From assembly GCA_028284325.1 (NCBI GenBank), contig JANQRX010000003.1, forward strand, positions 496,001 through 560,000: 64,000 bases of DNA. The letters are read 5' to 3'. Below the pieces are notes generated by a model. The model was given only the letters and a program-made list of their open reading frames with translations, searched no databases and had not been told where the DNA came from. Below are positions 56,965-64,000 of this stretch, piece by piece. A program made the translations under genes and the position numbers. Origin of the DNA: Bauldia sp. GTDB lineage: Bacteria > Pseudomonadota > Alphaproteobacteria > Rhizobiales > Kaistiaceae. Position 1 is the stretch's first letter. Every line of letters begins with the position of its first letter.

Positions 56965-58632
56965 ATGAAGCAGGCGCCCGACTACGAGATATGTCTTCTG
57001 ACCGGTGCCTTGGGCAGCGGAAAGACGACCTTGCTGAACGCACTGCTGGGCGCCCCTCACTTTTCGGGAGCGATGGTCCTCATCAATGAGTTTGGTGACA
57101 TCGGCCTCGACCACGAGATTGTTCGCGAGGTCACCGAAAACGTCCTCCTGCTCTCTTCCGGATGCCTGTGTTGCTCTCTCAAGGGTGATCTCAAAGACGA
57201 ACTGACGCGCGTAGTGGAAGATCTCCGCGCCGGACATCTGACGATCACCGGCCCGATCATCATCGAGACAACCGGATTGGCCGACCCCGTCCCGATCCTG
57301 CAGTTGATCAACTCCGACGAGATCCTCAGCCATCATCTTCGTATCAAACACGTGGTGACGGTCATCGACGCCGCCAACGTGCACGGCCAGATCGATGAGT
57401 TCGCCGAGATCGAGAACCAGATTGCGCTCGCGGATGTGCTGGTCATCAGCAAGACCGACATCGCCAGCGCCTCGCATCAATCCGCCACGAACGCTCTGAT
57501 TGGGCGGCTCAACCCGTTCGCACGGCGCGTGGAGACCGGCGCAGGAGCGGGCATCGAAAGCCTGGCCACCGCGCTGACCGGGCCCTCGGGCGGGTACATT
57601 CAGCCGACGGTGGCAGATTCCAGGCGAGGGGCGCACGATCAGCACTGCGCGTCGAGTTTCGTCTTCGACATAAGCGGCATGGTCCCGCGCGAGCGCTTCT
57701 ATTTGTGGGTCCAGCTTCTTGTCCAATCGCAGGGCGAGCGATTGCTTCGCATGAAGGGGGTCGTACCCTTCGAAGACGGGGCGCACTACGTCCACAGCAG
57801 CGGACCGCTCTTCCACCCGCCGGAGCCTGTTCCCGAACGACAACAAAGCGGACAAGGCAAGCTGATCTGCATCACGCGCAATCTCGACGAGCCGGCCGTC
57901 AGAAAGTCGTTCAGGGACGTCTGTCTGCAGGAAAAACGTCACAGTGGCCGACCGTTCGCGGGTCAAGCCGTCTACATGCCGCCCGAGGCGCACCGCAAGC
58001 CCGTCCCGGCAGACGTCTCCGCCCTCATGGACCGGACCTTCCCCCGGCGAAGGGTCGAGATATGTTCCCCCTATCTCCTCTGGGGCGTTCACAATCCGTG
58101 GTCCGTAGCGGCGCAATTCTTCGACGCATGGTCGGTCCTGGAGATGTGTGAAAACGACGCGATCCTGACCAACGTCCGCTGTCTTGTCGGCGACGACATC
58201 AACCTGATCGACACCGAAATCGTCGTGCCGGCAACCCCATGGCTTTCGCCGTCCGGCGACAACATGGTGGCTGATCCGGCCGGGTGCTTTCCGGTCGATC
58301 CGGATCGGGGGCTCGTCTGCCGGTTGCCGCTTGGTCGCCAATGCCGCGACGGCAGGGTGCCGGAGATGATCTTGCACAGGCTCACGGAGCCTTGGTCCAT
58401 CGCCGCCGACAATCCGTGGGCCGAGCTCGTTCTTTACTACGCGGACAGCCGTGCACATTTCGACCGTGACGACATGCACGCCGCCAATATCCGCCGCGAT
58501 CGCCGGCGCCCCCTGGCGAATGTCGCGGTGATGCCGATTTGGCGGGTGAGCGGCGGCAATGGCGCCGACAACAACTACGCCACGGGATTCAACAGACCTC
58601 GTGCTGAATGGCTCGCGAACTCAGTCGAGTAG
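56965..58632 (+). CDS. CobW/G3E-family GTPase with long unassigned C-terminal extension
   Basis: 555 aa; standard COG0523 proteins are about 320-400. Residues 1-200 form the GTPase: Walker A GALGSGKT (14-21), Glu42 (NEFGD), metal motif CLCC (67-70), SKTD (162-165). A CobW C domain spans ~229-320. Residues ~330-555 match no family I recognise; they contain PYLLWGVHNPWS, a Cys-poor core and a basic DRRRP segment. Known relatives load metal into enzymes or transporters. Here the likely clients are the metal-dependent hydrolases of the same regulon. Confidence 0.85.
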   Translation: MKQAPDYEICLLTGALGSGKTTLLNALLGAPHFSGAMVLINEFGDIGLDHEIVREVTENVLLLSSGCLCCSLKGDLKDELTRVVEDLRAGHLTITGPIIIETTGLADPVPILQLINSDEILSHHLRIKHVVTVIDAANVHGQIDEFAEIENQIALADVLVISKTDIASASHQSATNALIGRLNPFARRVETGAGAGIESLATALTGPSGGYIQPTVADSRRGAHDQHCASSFVFDISGMVPRERFYLWVQLLVQSQGERLLRMKGVVPFEDGAHYVHSSGPLFHPPEPVPERQQSGQGKLICITRNLDEPAVRKSFRDVCLQEKRHSGRPFAGQAVYMPPEAHRKPVPADVSALMDRTFPRRRVEICSPYLLWGVHNPWSVAAQFFDAWSVLEMCENDAILTNVRCLVGDDINLIDTEIVVPATPWLSPSGDNMVADPAGCFPVDPDRGLVCRLPLGRQCRDGRVPEMILHRLTEPWSIAADNPWAELVLYYADSRAHFDRDDMHAANIRRDRRRPLANVAVMPIWRVSGGNGADNNYATGFNRPRAEWLANSVE

Positions 58633-59466
58633 ATCGGCGCAGCTCGTCATGATCTGGCGCATATAGGCCTCGGGTTCACGATCCCACAGCGATTGCCCGA
58701 TCAGTTCGATTTCGTAACGACCGCCATACCCCACCGATTCGAGCAGGCCTACGAACCGCTTCAGATCAACGATTCCGTCTCCCATAACCGCACGTTCCCC
58801 GGCACCGGAAGCGGGGACGTCGCAAAGCTGCACGCCACAAATCAGGTCGTTCTCCGCCGCCCGGCGGATTTGCCGCTCGAGGTCCGGGTCCCACCAGACA
58901 TTGTTCACGTCCAGTTCGACGCCGACGCCGGAGCCCAGAGCCTCGCACCAGCCGATCGCCTGGGCCACGGTGTTGAGGCACGAGACGGGTCCGACCAGCT
59001 TGGGATGAATCGGTTCAAGGGCGAGCTCCACGCCATGCCTCCGGCCGTGTTCGAGCAGTGTTGCGGCCTGCTCGAGGGCGAACTTACGGCGGTCCTCAAG
59101 CGAGCCGTTGGAGCCCTGCAGGCCCGGCCCGACAAGCGTAATCGCGGCTGCTCCGAGTTCGGCGGCGATGTCGATGGAGTGGCGCTTGTCGTCGATCGTC
59201 ACCGAAGATTTGTCGCGATCATACCAGCCGCAGATGCTCGTCGCGCGGAGTCCGAGATCGTCCAGCATGCGCCGGGTTTCGGTCACGCCGACCGGATCGA
59301 TCTTCTCGCGCCACAACGCAACATGTGTGATGTCGTGTCGCCGGTAGAGCTCCAAGACGTCCCGTAGGTCGAGGGGATAGTTCGTGATGGTGTTGAAACT
59401 CAGCCGATCGCTGAGGACGTTCCGGCCGCGTGTATCGCGTCGGGGCCGCGCTTCCGAACCACTCAC
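58621..59466 (-). CDS. Sugar phosphate isomerase/epimerase-like TIM-barrel protein
   Basis: About 281 aa of the AP-endonuclease-2 type TIM barrel (xylose-isomerase-like). Metal ligands are suggested by the Glu in LALEPIHP, the Asp/His in VELDVNNVWWDP and the Glu in YEIELIG. GTG 59466 is used as start; TTG at 59484 is in frame, and neither has a clear ribosome site. Convergent 12-base overlap with the CobW gene, divergent from the M24-like gene across operator 3. Probable isomerase or epimerase of a pathway intermediate. Confidence 0.8.
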   Translation of the reverse strand: MSGSEARPRRDTRGRNVLSDRLSFNTITNYPLDLRDVLELYRRHDITHVALWREKIDPVGVTETRRMLDDLGLRATSICGWYDRDKSSVTIDDKRHSIDIAAELGAAAITLVGPGLQGSNGSLEDRRKFALEQAATLLEHGRRHGVELALEPIHPKLVGPVSCLNTVAQAIGWCEALGSGVGVELDVNNVWWDPDLERQIRRAAENDLICGVQLCDVPASGAGERAVMGDGIVDLKRFVGLLESVGYGGRYEIELIGQSLWDREPEAYMRQIMTSCADLLD

Positions 59467-59614
59467 GACCCGTGGCCTGAACAACGAGATTTCGGTGCGT
59501 TGCCTTGCACGTTATGCTTCATTCGCGGCGCTCGCGGTGGCGTTTCAGAAACGTGCGGCCGACCCCGGCTGATGAAACAGGGGAGCCTCGCATCTTGACC
59601 GCAATCGAGAAATG

Positions 59615-59633
59615 TGATCACGTTATGTGACAC
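59615..59633. promoter_or_regulatory. Operator 3 of the candidate GntR regulon
   Basis: TGATCAC-GTTAT-GTGACAC: perfect left arm, first four bases of the right arm conserved. It sits between the divergent TIM-barrel gene and the M24-like gene, 42 bases before the latter, and could act on both. Confidence 0.55.
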
Positions 59634-59675
59634 TTTACGCCTGTCTGATATTGTTTCAAGTCCCGAATAGCCGCC

Positions 59676-60791
59676 ATGAACCAAGAAGCTCTTGCCAAGG
59701 CCGTCAACGTACTGAATGAGGGGCGATTCGACGCCTTCGTCGTATCCAGCCCGGAAAACTTCGCTTATCTGGCCGGGTTCGTCGTGCCGTCTCACCATGT
59801 CCTCAGGTGGCGTCACAGCATGCTGGTCGTCACCGCGGACGGCCGCGTCTTCGCCTTCACCGTCGATATGGAAGAGAGCACGGTAAAGCGGCGCCTTCCG
59901 GATGTCCCGGTGCGCAGCTGGCGTGAATTCGCGGACAGTTCGATGGTCGTGCTTGCAGATTACCTGACCGAGATCGGCCTGGCCGAGGCCCGGCTCGGTA
60001 TCGAGCTGGATTATCTTCCCGCCCGTGACCTGCAGCGACTGGAGGCCGCGCTGCCGGCGGCGCATATCGCGTGCTCCGGGGCGAGCTTTGACCGCCTCCG
60101 CTTCATCAAGACCGGAGCGGAGATCGACCTCCTGCGGCGGCTGTCCAGAATCTCCGACAAGGGCATCCATGATGCGTATGCGTCGGCCCGCATCGGCGGA
60201 ACGGAAATGGACATCGCCGCAGCTCTGACGCGCAGCGTGTACGAACAGGGCGCGCAGGACTACAAGTTCATGATCGTGGCCACCGGCGAACGAAGCCAGT
60301 TGCCGAATGTCGGGCCGACTCTTCGCAAGCTTGAGACGGGTGATATCTGCCGCGTCGAGATTTTCTCGATCATCGACGGTTATCACGCCGGCGTCTGCCG
60401 CTCCGCCAGTGTCGGGGAGCCGCCCGACCAGGCCGAAGAGATCTGGTCAGTCCTTTCACGTGCGACGTGCAGTCTGATCGATCTGATTAGACCCGGCTTG
60501 TCGACCAGCGAGGTCTACAGCGCCTATCTGAAGATGGTCGAGCCGCTCAATATGCCGCCGATCGATTTCGCCGGCCACGGGATCGGGCTTCACCTCCACG
60601 AACACCCCTACCTTGCCGCGCAGGACAAGACGGTGCTGGAACCAGGCATGATCCTGGGCATCGAACCCCTGATCTACAACACCGGATACGGGTTCGGCTT
60701 ACAGAACAAGGACATGATCCTGGTGACCGAGGACGGCTGCGAACTCCTGTCGGACTATACGAACACCGAACGCCTTATCCGGATTTCCTGA
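59676..60791 (+). CDS. Divergent M24-family protein lacking metal ligands
   Basis: 371 aa with creatinase N-terminal domain and pita-bread fold. Compared with the intact M24 protein at 43443, the first metal Asp is Glu228 (CRVEIF), the second is Gly239 (YHAGVCRS), and the last Glu is replaced near Lys345 (NKDM). His301 (GHGIGLHLHEHPY) and Glu330 remain. This resembles creatinase, which uses the fold without metal. It may hydrolyse a non-peptide amidine or amide, or be a pseudoenzyme. It starts 43 bases after operator 3. Confidence 0.85.
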   Translation: MNQEALAKAVNVLNEGRFDAFVVSSPENFAYLAGFVVPSHHVLRWRHSMLVVTADGRVFAFTVDMEESTVKRRLPDVPVRSWREFADSSMVVLADYLTEIGLAEARLGIELDYLPARDLQRLEAALPAAHIACSGASFDRLRFIKTGAEIDLLRRLSRISDKGIHDAYASARIGGTEMDIAAALTRSVYEQGAQDYKFMIVATGERSQLPNVGPTLRKLETGDICRVEIFSIIDGYHAGVCRSASVGEPPDQAEEIWSVLSRATCSLIDLIRPGLSTSEVYSAYLKMVEPLNMPPIDFAGHGIGLHLHEHPYLAAQDKTVLEPGMILGIEPLIYNTGYGFGLQNKDMILVTEDGCELLSDYTNTERLIRIS

Positions 60792-60814
60792 GTGCAACAA
60801 CTGCGAGAACGGCG

Positions 60815-62260
60815 ATGACGAAGTCGACATACATCGAGAACCTTCAGTTCGTTCTCACGGTCGATGATCGCGATACCGTGATCCGTGACGCAAGTGTCGT
60901 CGTCGAGGATGCGTTTATTCGCGATCTCGGACCCGCCTCCGACCTCGCAGAGCGATACGACCGCGGGTCGTTCGACGAGATCATCGATGGCGCCATGATG
61001 GGCATGTGCCCCGGCTTCATCGACAGCCATGTCCATCTTTCCGAGACGCTTTCGCGGGCCGTGTTTCCGGACAATCTCAACACCAGGGCATGGGTCTTCC
61101 ACTGGGCGAAGCCGTTCTACGCCTTCATCACGGAGGAGGACGAGTACTGGGGCGCGTTACTGGGCACAACGGAGATGCTGCGCGCCGGGACAACCTGTTT
61201 CCTCGACATGGGTTCCCAGTACGACCCCGGAATCACGGTCCGCGCGATGGAGAAGACCGGCATCCGCGGGATTACCGGTCGGCACGCGGCCGACAACCCG
61301 CCGGAGGAGCTGCCGCGCGGCTGGACGCAGGAGATGGTCGATCACCACTTCTTCCCGGATGCGAGCACCGCTTTGGCCGAGCTCGAGGACTGCGTGAAGA
61401 AGTATCACGGCGCACTCGACGGTCGGGTCCGCTGCTGGGTCAACATCGAGGGCAAGGAACCGTGCACCCTGGAGCTGCATGTCGGGGCTCGCGCACTGGC
61501 GGAGAAGCTGGGCGTTGGTACGACCTACCACCTGGCCACGTCGCTTGAAGAGGCCGAGATCTGCGAGGGCAAACATGGCTGCTGGCCCGTAACACGTATC
61601 GGTCATGCCGGCGGCCTCGGCTCCAATCTCGTCATCGCCCATTGTGCGGCGGTGCGCGATGAGGAGATTCCCCTCATGGCGTCCAACGATGTCAAGGTCG
61701 CCTTCTGTCCGTCATCCTCGTTCAAGCTTGGCAAGGGAGCCACATCGATCGGCAAATACCCGGAGATGGTCGATGCCGGCATAAACGTCGGCCTGGGCAC
61801 GGATGGGGTTTCGGCGGCAGGCAACATGAACCTGATGCGCCAGATGTTCATGGTCGCGGGTATGTTCAAGGATGCCCGCATCAACCCGACTGCCTTCGAC
61901 GCTCGCCGTGCCCTGCGCGCGGCAACCATCGAAGGAGCCCGAGCCCTGCAATGGGACGATGAGATCGGCTCTCTCGAAGTGGGCAAGAAGGCTGACTTCG
62001 TCCTGTTCGACCTCGACCATATCGAGTGGTCTCCCTATTACGACCCGCTTCAGGCGCTTGTGTATTCCGCTTCCACAGCGACCATTGCCGAAACCTGGGT
62101 CAACGGGCAGCCGTGCTTCAGGAATGGACGCGTTCAGGGCGTCGACGAGATGCAGATCAAGCGGAAAGCCCGCGAACTGGCGGCCGCCGCGGTCGTTCGC
62201 GCCGGCTTGCATGAGGCTGACGTGCCCACTGAGACCGCCCTTTACGACAAGGGCAACTGA
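60815..62260 (+). CDS. Metal-dependent amidohydrolase (cytosine deaminase/TrzA-AtzA type)
   Basis: 481 aa. Metal site His72-x-His74 (IDSHVHLSE), His239 (TYHLATS), His276 (IAHCAAV) and Asp330 (GLGTDGVS) define the mononuclear deaminase group. A composite beta-sandwich flanks the barrel (EVGKKADFVLFD). Enzymes of this type remove an amine or halide from purine, pyrimidine, triazine or related rings. 23 bases after the M24-like gene, in the same unit. Confidence 0.9.
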   Translation: MTKSTYIENLQFVLTVDDRDTVIRDASVVVEDAFIRDLGPASDLAERYDRGSFDEIIDGAMMGMCPGFIDSHVHLSETLSRAVFPDNLNTRAWVFHWAKPFYAFITEEDEYWGALLGTTEMLRAGTTCFLDMGSQYDPGITVRAMEKTGIRGITGRHAADNPPEELPRGWTQEMVDHHFFPDASTALAELEDCVKKYHGALDGRVRCWVNIEGKEPCTLELHVGARALAEKLGVGTTYHLATSLEEAEICEGKHGCWPVTRIGHAGGLGSNLVIAHCAAVRDEEIPLMASNDVKVAFCPSSSFKLGKGATSIGKYPEMVDAGINVGLGTDGVSAAGNMNLMRQMFMVAGMFKDARINPTAFDARRALRAATIEGARALQWDDEIGSLEVGKKADFVLFDLDHIEWSPYYDPLQALVYSASTATIAETWVNGQPCFRNGRVQGVDEMQIKRKARELAAAAVVRAGLHEADVPTETALYDKGN

Positions 62261-62499
62261 CGCCGACATAGACCCTGCCGTGATGCCGGTCGGCCATTGG
62301 TGAACGCGCGGTTTGCGACCCCAGAGCGTTCCGTGGTGAGCAAACAGCACCATGTCGGCGGATGGGATGGTGAGCGGCGACGCCCAGGCCCGTCGCGGGT
62401 GCGGTGCGATCGGGCCACCGGCTTCGGCGGGCGACCCGAGGGATTCCGCCCGAAGCGACCGTCGACATCACTTGACTCGCCTATTAGAACCACATAGCG
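62261..62499 (+). other. Spacer before the NMT1-type importer
   Basis: Together with operator 4 and the leader this makes a 276-base gap. No gene or obvious terminator seen. Confidence 0.45.
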
Positions 62500-62518
62500 T
62501 GATCACGGAATGTGATCA
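62500..62518. promoter_or_regulatory. Operator 4 of the candidate GntR regulon
   Basis: TGATCAC-GGAAT-GTGATCA is a perfect palindromic match. An overlapping second site, ACCAC-ATAGC-GTGATCA, ends at 62505 and shares the left arm. It lies 18 bases before the binding-protein start and next to the ribosome site AGAAGGGAG. Confidence 0.7.
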
Positions 62519-62536
62519 AGAGAAGGGAGACACGAA

Positions 62537-63535
62537 ATGAGGTTCTCTAATGGAGGCTACCGGCGGCACGCCTTGAGTTTGGCCGCACTCGGTGCGGCCG
62601 CGGTGATTGGTGCGACCAGCGCCCTCGCCGCAGATGAAGTCAATGTCCGGTTCAGCTGGAAACTCAAAGGAGAGTACGCTCCGTTTTTCCATGCCCAGAG
62701 CTCTGGCGGTTTCGAGTCGCGCGACCTGGCTGTCGCACTTGGCGAAGGAGCGGGTTCGCAAGCCGCGCTCGGCGCGCTGATTCAGGGGCAGGACGATGTC
62801 GTCATCATGCCGGCGATTTTTGCGATTTCGGCTATCCAGCGTGGAATGCCCGTGAAGCTGATCGCGCTCTACCATCCCAAGACGCCCGTGGTTCTGATTT
62901 CTCATCCGGAGAAGCCGATCACCACCCCGGCTGATCTTGAAGGCAAGAAACTGGCGACCGCGGTGGGCGAGACCGGAACGTCCTACATGGACAGCTTCTG
63001 CGACATCAACGCGATCGACTGCGGCAAGATCGAGATGATCCTGATGGACCGGGGTGCGCGTATGCCGCAGTTCCTGCAGGGAGAGGTCGACGCGGTCAGC
63101 GTGTACCTCTCAAACGATCTTCCGCTCATCCAGGAGAAGACCGGGGTCGACTATCCGATTCTCGATCTCGGCAAGTACGGATTGGCAGCTCCGGGCATGT
63201 CCGTTGTCACCAGCGAGAGTTTGCTGGAGGAGAAGGCTGATGTCCTCAGCCGTTTTCTGGACGCCGTTCACGACAGCATCATGGTGACCAAGGAGAGCCC
63301 GGCGGTTGCAGCTCAATCGCTGAGTGATTCCTGGGATGGCGCGCCTGACATCGGCATCATCACCGAGCAGGTCCAGGCCACCGTCGAAGCAATGCAGATC
63401 GCCGATGACAAACCCGCCGGGTGGATCAACGCTGATGATCTGCAGGCAACGCTCGACATGTTGGAGGCAGCCGGAGAAATCGAAGAACCCAAGGCGGTCA
63501 GCGCGTTCTATACAAACGACCTGCTCGCTCAGTAG
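62537..63535 (+). CDS. ABC transporter binding protein, NMT1/SsuA-like
   Basis: 332 aa with signal peptide (LGAAAVIGATSALAAD). The mature protein begins VNVRFSWKLKGEYAPFFHAQ and has AAVGETGT-like hinge sequence and an AGMSVV-like end, matching the NMT1/THI5-type family that binds pyrimidine-like, hydantoin-like or sulfonate ligands. Strong ribosome site. Partner of the permease at 63569. Because its operator equals that of the hydrolase operons, it likely imports their substrate. Confidence 0.9.
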   Translation: MRFSNGGYRRHALSLAALGAAAVIGATSALAADEVNVRFSWKLKGEYAPFFHAQSSGGFESRDLAVALGEGAGSQAALGALIQGQDDVVIMPAIFAISAIQRGMPVKLIALYHPKTPVVLISHPEKPITTPADLEGKKLATAVGETGTSYMDSFCDINAIDCGKIEMILMDRGARMPQFLQGEVDAVSVYLSNDLPLIQEKTGVDYPILDLGKYGLAAPGMSVVTSESLLEEKADVLSRFLDAVHDSIMVTKESPAVAAQSLSDSWDGAPDIGIITEQVQATVEAMQIADDKPAGWINADDLQATLDMLEAAGEIEEPKAVSAFYTNDLLAQ

Positions 63536-63542
63536 GCGAGCA
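63522..63542 (+). other. Stem-loop across the stop codon of the binding-protein gene
   Basis: TGCTCGC (63522-63528), seven-base loop, GCGAGCA (63536-63542): perfect seven-pair arms, no T-run. The fifth such hairpin after a binding-protein gene in this window. Confidence 0.5.
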
Positions 63543-63568
63543 CAAGCGGAGTAGGGCGGGATGAACTC

Positions 63569-64000
63569 ATGTCGGTAGCTGACAACGCTGGATCAACAAC
63601 GGTCAACAATCGGAAGGGCAAGCAGTTTGGTGAGCAGGCGATGTTGATGCTCGAGAAGTTCGCGGCGCTGATTTTCGGCAGCGCGATCATCTTGGCCTGG
63701 CAGATCATCGTCCCGCTTTCCGGCTTGTCGGAGTTCATCCTGCCCACGCCACTCCAGATCGGGCAACGTGTCGTCACGGAATACGCCCTTCTGCTCAGAC
63801 ACGCAGGCGTGACGACGTTTGAGGTGCTGGCCGGATTTGGCACGTCTGTGGTGGTTGGCGTTCCGTTGGCGCTGGCCATCTTCTACTCGAAGATAGTCGA
63901 GCGGGCGGTTTATCCGATCCTTGTCGCCATGCAGACGATACCGAAGATCGTTCTCGCGCCGCTGCTGGTTCTTTATCTCGGCTATGGCTGGGCACCGAAG
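63569..64000 (+). CDS. ABC transporter permease, SsuC/TauC type (3' end outside window)
   Basis: The ATG at 63569 opens a frame to the window end with no stop (144 codons). A hydrophilic N-terminal tail is followed by LIFGSAIILAWQIIVPLSG, LPTPLQIGQRVV and FEVLAGFGTSVVVGVPLALAIFYS, the start of a BPD_transp_1 permease, with the beginning of QTIPKIVLAPLLVL. Pairs with the NMT1-type binding protein. The ATPase gene should follow just outside. Confidence 0.9.
   Translation, partial: MSVADNAGSTTVNNRKGKQFGEQAMLMLEKFAALIFGSAIILAWQIIVPLSGLSEFILPTPLQIGQRVVTEYALLLRHAGVTTFEVLAGFGTSVVVGVPLALAIFYSKIVERAVYPILVAMQTIPKIVLAPLLVLYLGYGWAPK

Noticed and set aside
56923-58479. A 518-codon minus-strand open frame opposite the CobW gene
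   Set aside because: No ribosome site or motif, and it is antisense to a gene with a complete GTPase signature.

Overview
The window reads as a 64 kb stretch of a GC-rich proteobacterial chromosome, most likely an alphaproteobacterium of the Rhodospirillales/Hyphomicrobiales type. That placement is inferred from the repertoire (tripartite tricarboxylate transporters, a fused TAXI-TRAP permease, split transketolase, FadR-type GntR regulators, many GTGA/ATGA-coupled starts), not from a marker gene. I see no rRNA, tRNA, CRISPR array, phage or IS element. Nearly everything is catabolic: solute importers, each next to its own regulator and a short run of enzymes.

Region by region. (1) 1-11.2 kb: 3' end of a MalK-type ATPase, then a minus-strand run tctC-tctB-tctA-sulfatase-2-hydroxyacid dehydrogenase, then plus-strand split transketolase and an SDR, and a LysR regulator. 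(2) 11.4-22.1 kb: TctDE-like two-component system, divergent from tctC, a fused tctAB, a PrpF-family isomerase, a universal stress protein, a 2-hydroxyacid dehydrogenase, tcuA and tcuB. This looks like a module for tricarballylate or a related tricarboxylate. (3) 22.4-32.7 kb: GntR regulator, GH105-type unsaturated-uronide hydrolase, SDR, sugar ABC importer, aldose epimerase-like protein, enoyl-CoA hydratase, CoA transferase and SMP-30 lactonase. (4) 32.8-41.5 kb: GMC oxidoreductase and MalK-type ATPase divergent from a binding protein, two permeases, GntR regulator, D-galactonate dehydratase and an RraA-type aldolase. (5) 41.5-49.8 kb: a haloalkane dehalogenase pseudogene, IclR regulator, M24 hydrolase, DUF1445 protein, TAXI-TRAP importer and a cystathionine beta-lyase-like PLP enzyme. 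(6) 50.0-64.0 kb: tautomerase, isochorismatase-VOC fusion, muconate-cycloisomerase-like enzyme, opine dehydrogenase-like protein, dipicolinate-synthase-A-like protein, hydantoinase, GntR regulator, CobW GTPase with a long unassigned C-terminus, TIM-barrel isomerase, divergent M24 protein, Zn amidohydrolase and an NMT1/SsuA-type ABC importer cut by the window end.

The best candidate for an undescribed system is region 6. Four transcription units there carry the same palindrome, TGATCAC-N5-GTGATCA or a close variant, just upstream of their first gene (50048, 56186, 59615, 62500). One of those genes is the GntR regulator. The sequence therefore points to one local regulon joining an importer, a deaminase-type amidohydrolase, a ring-opening hydantoinase, an isochorismatase-type amidase, a tautomerase, opine/dipicolinate-type NAD(P)-binding proteins and a metallochaperone-like GTPase. 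I infer catabolism of a nitrogen-containing, probably cyclic, compound; the substrate cannot be read from sequence.

Other points of interest: stem-loops directly after five binding-protein genes, two further GntR operator candidates, the TctA-TctB fusion next to tcuAB/prpF, and a clearly broken haloalkane dehalogenase.
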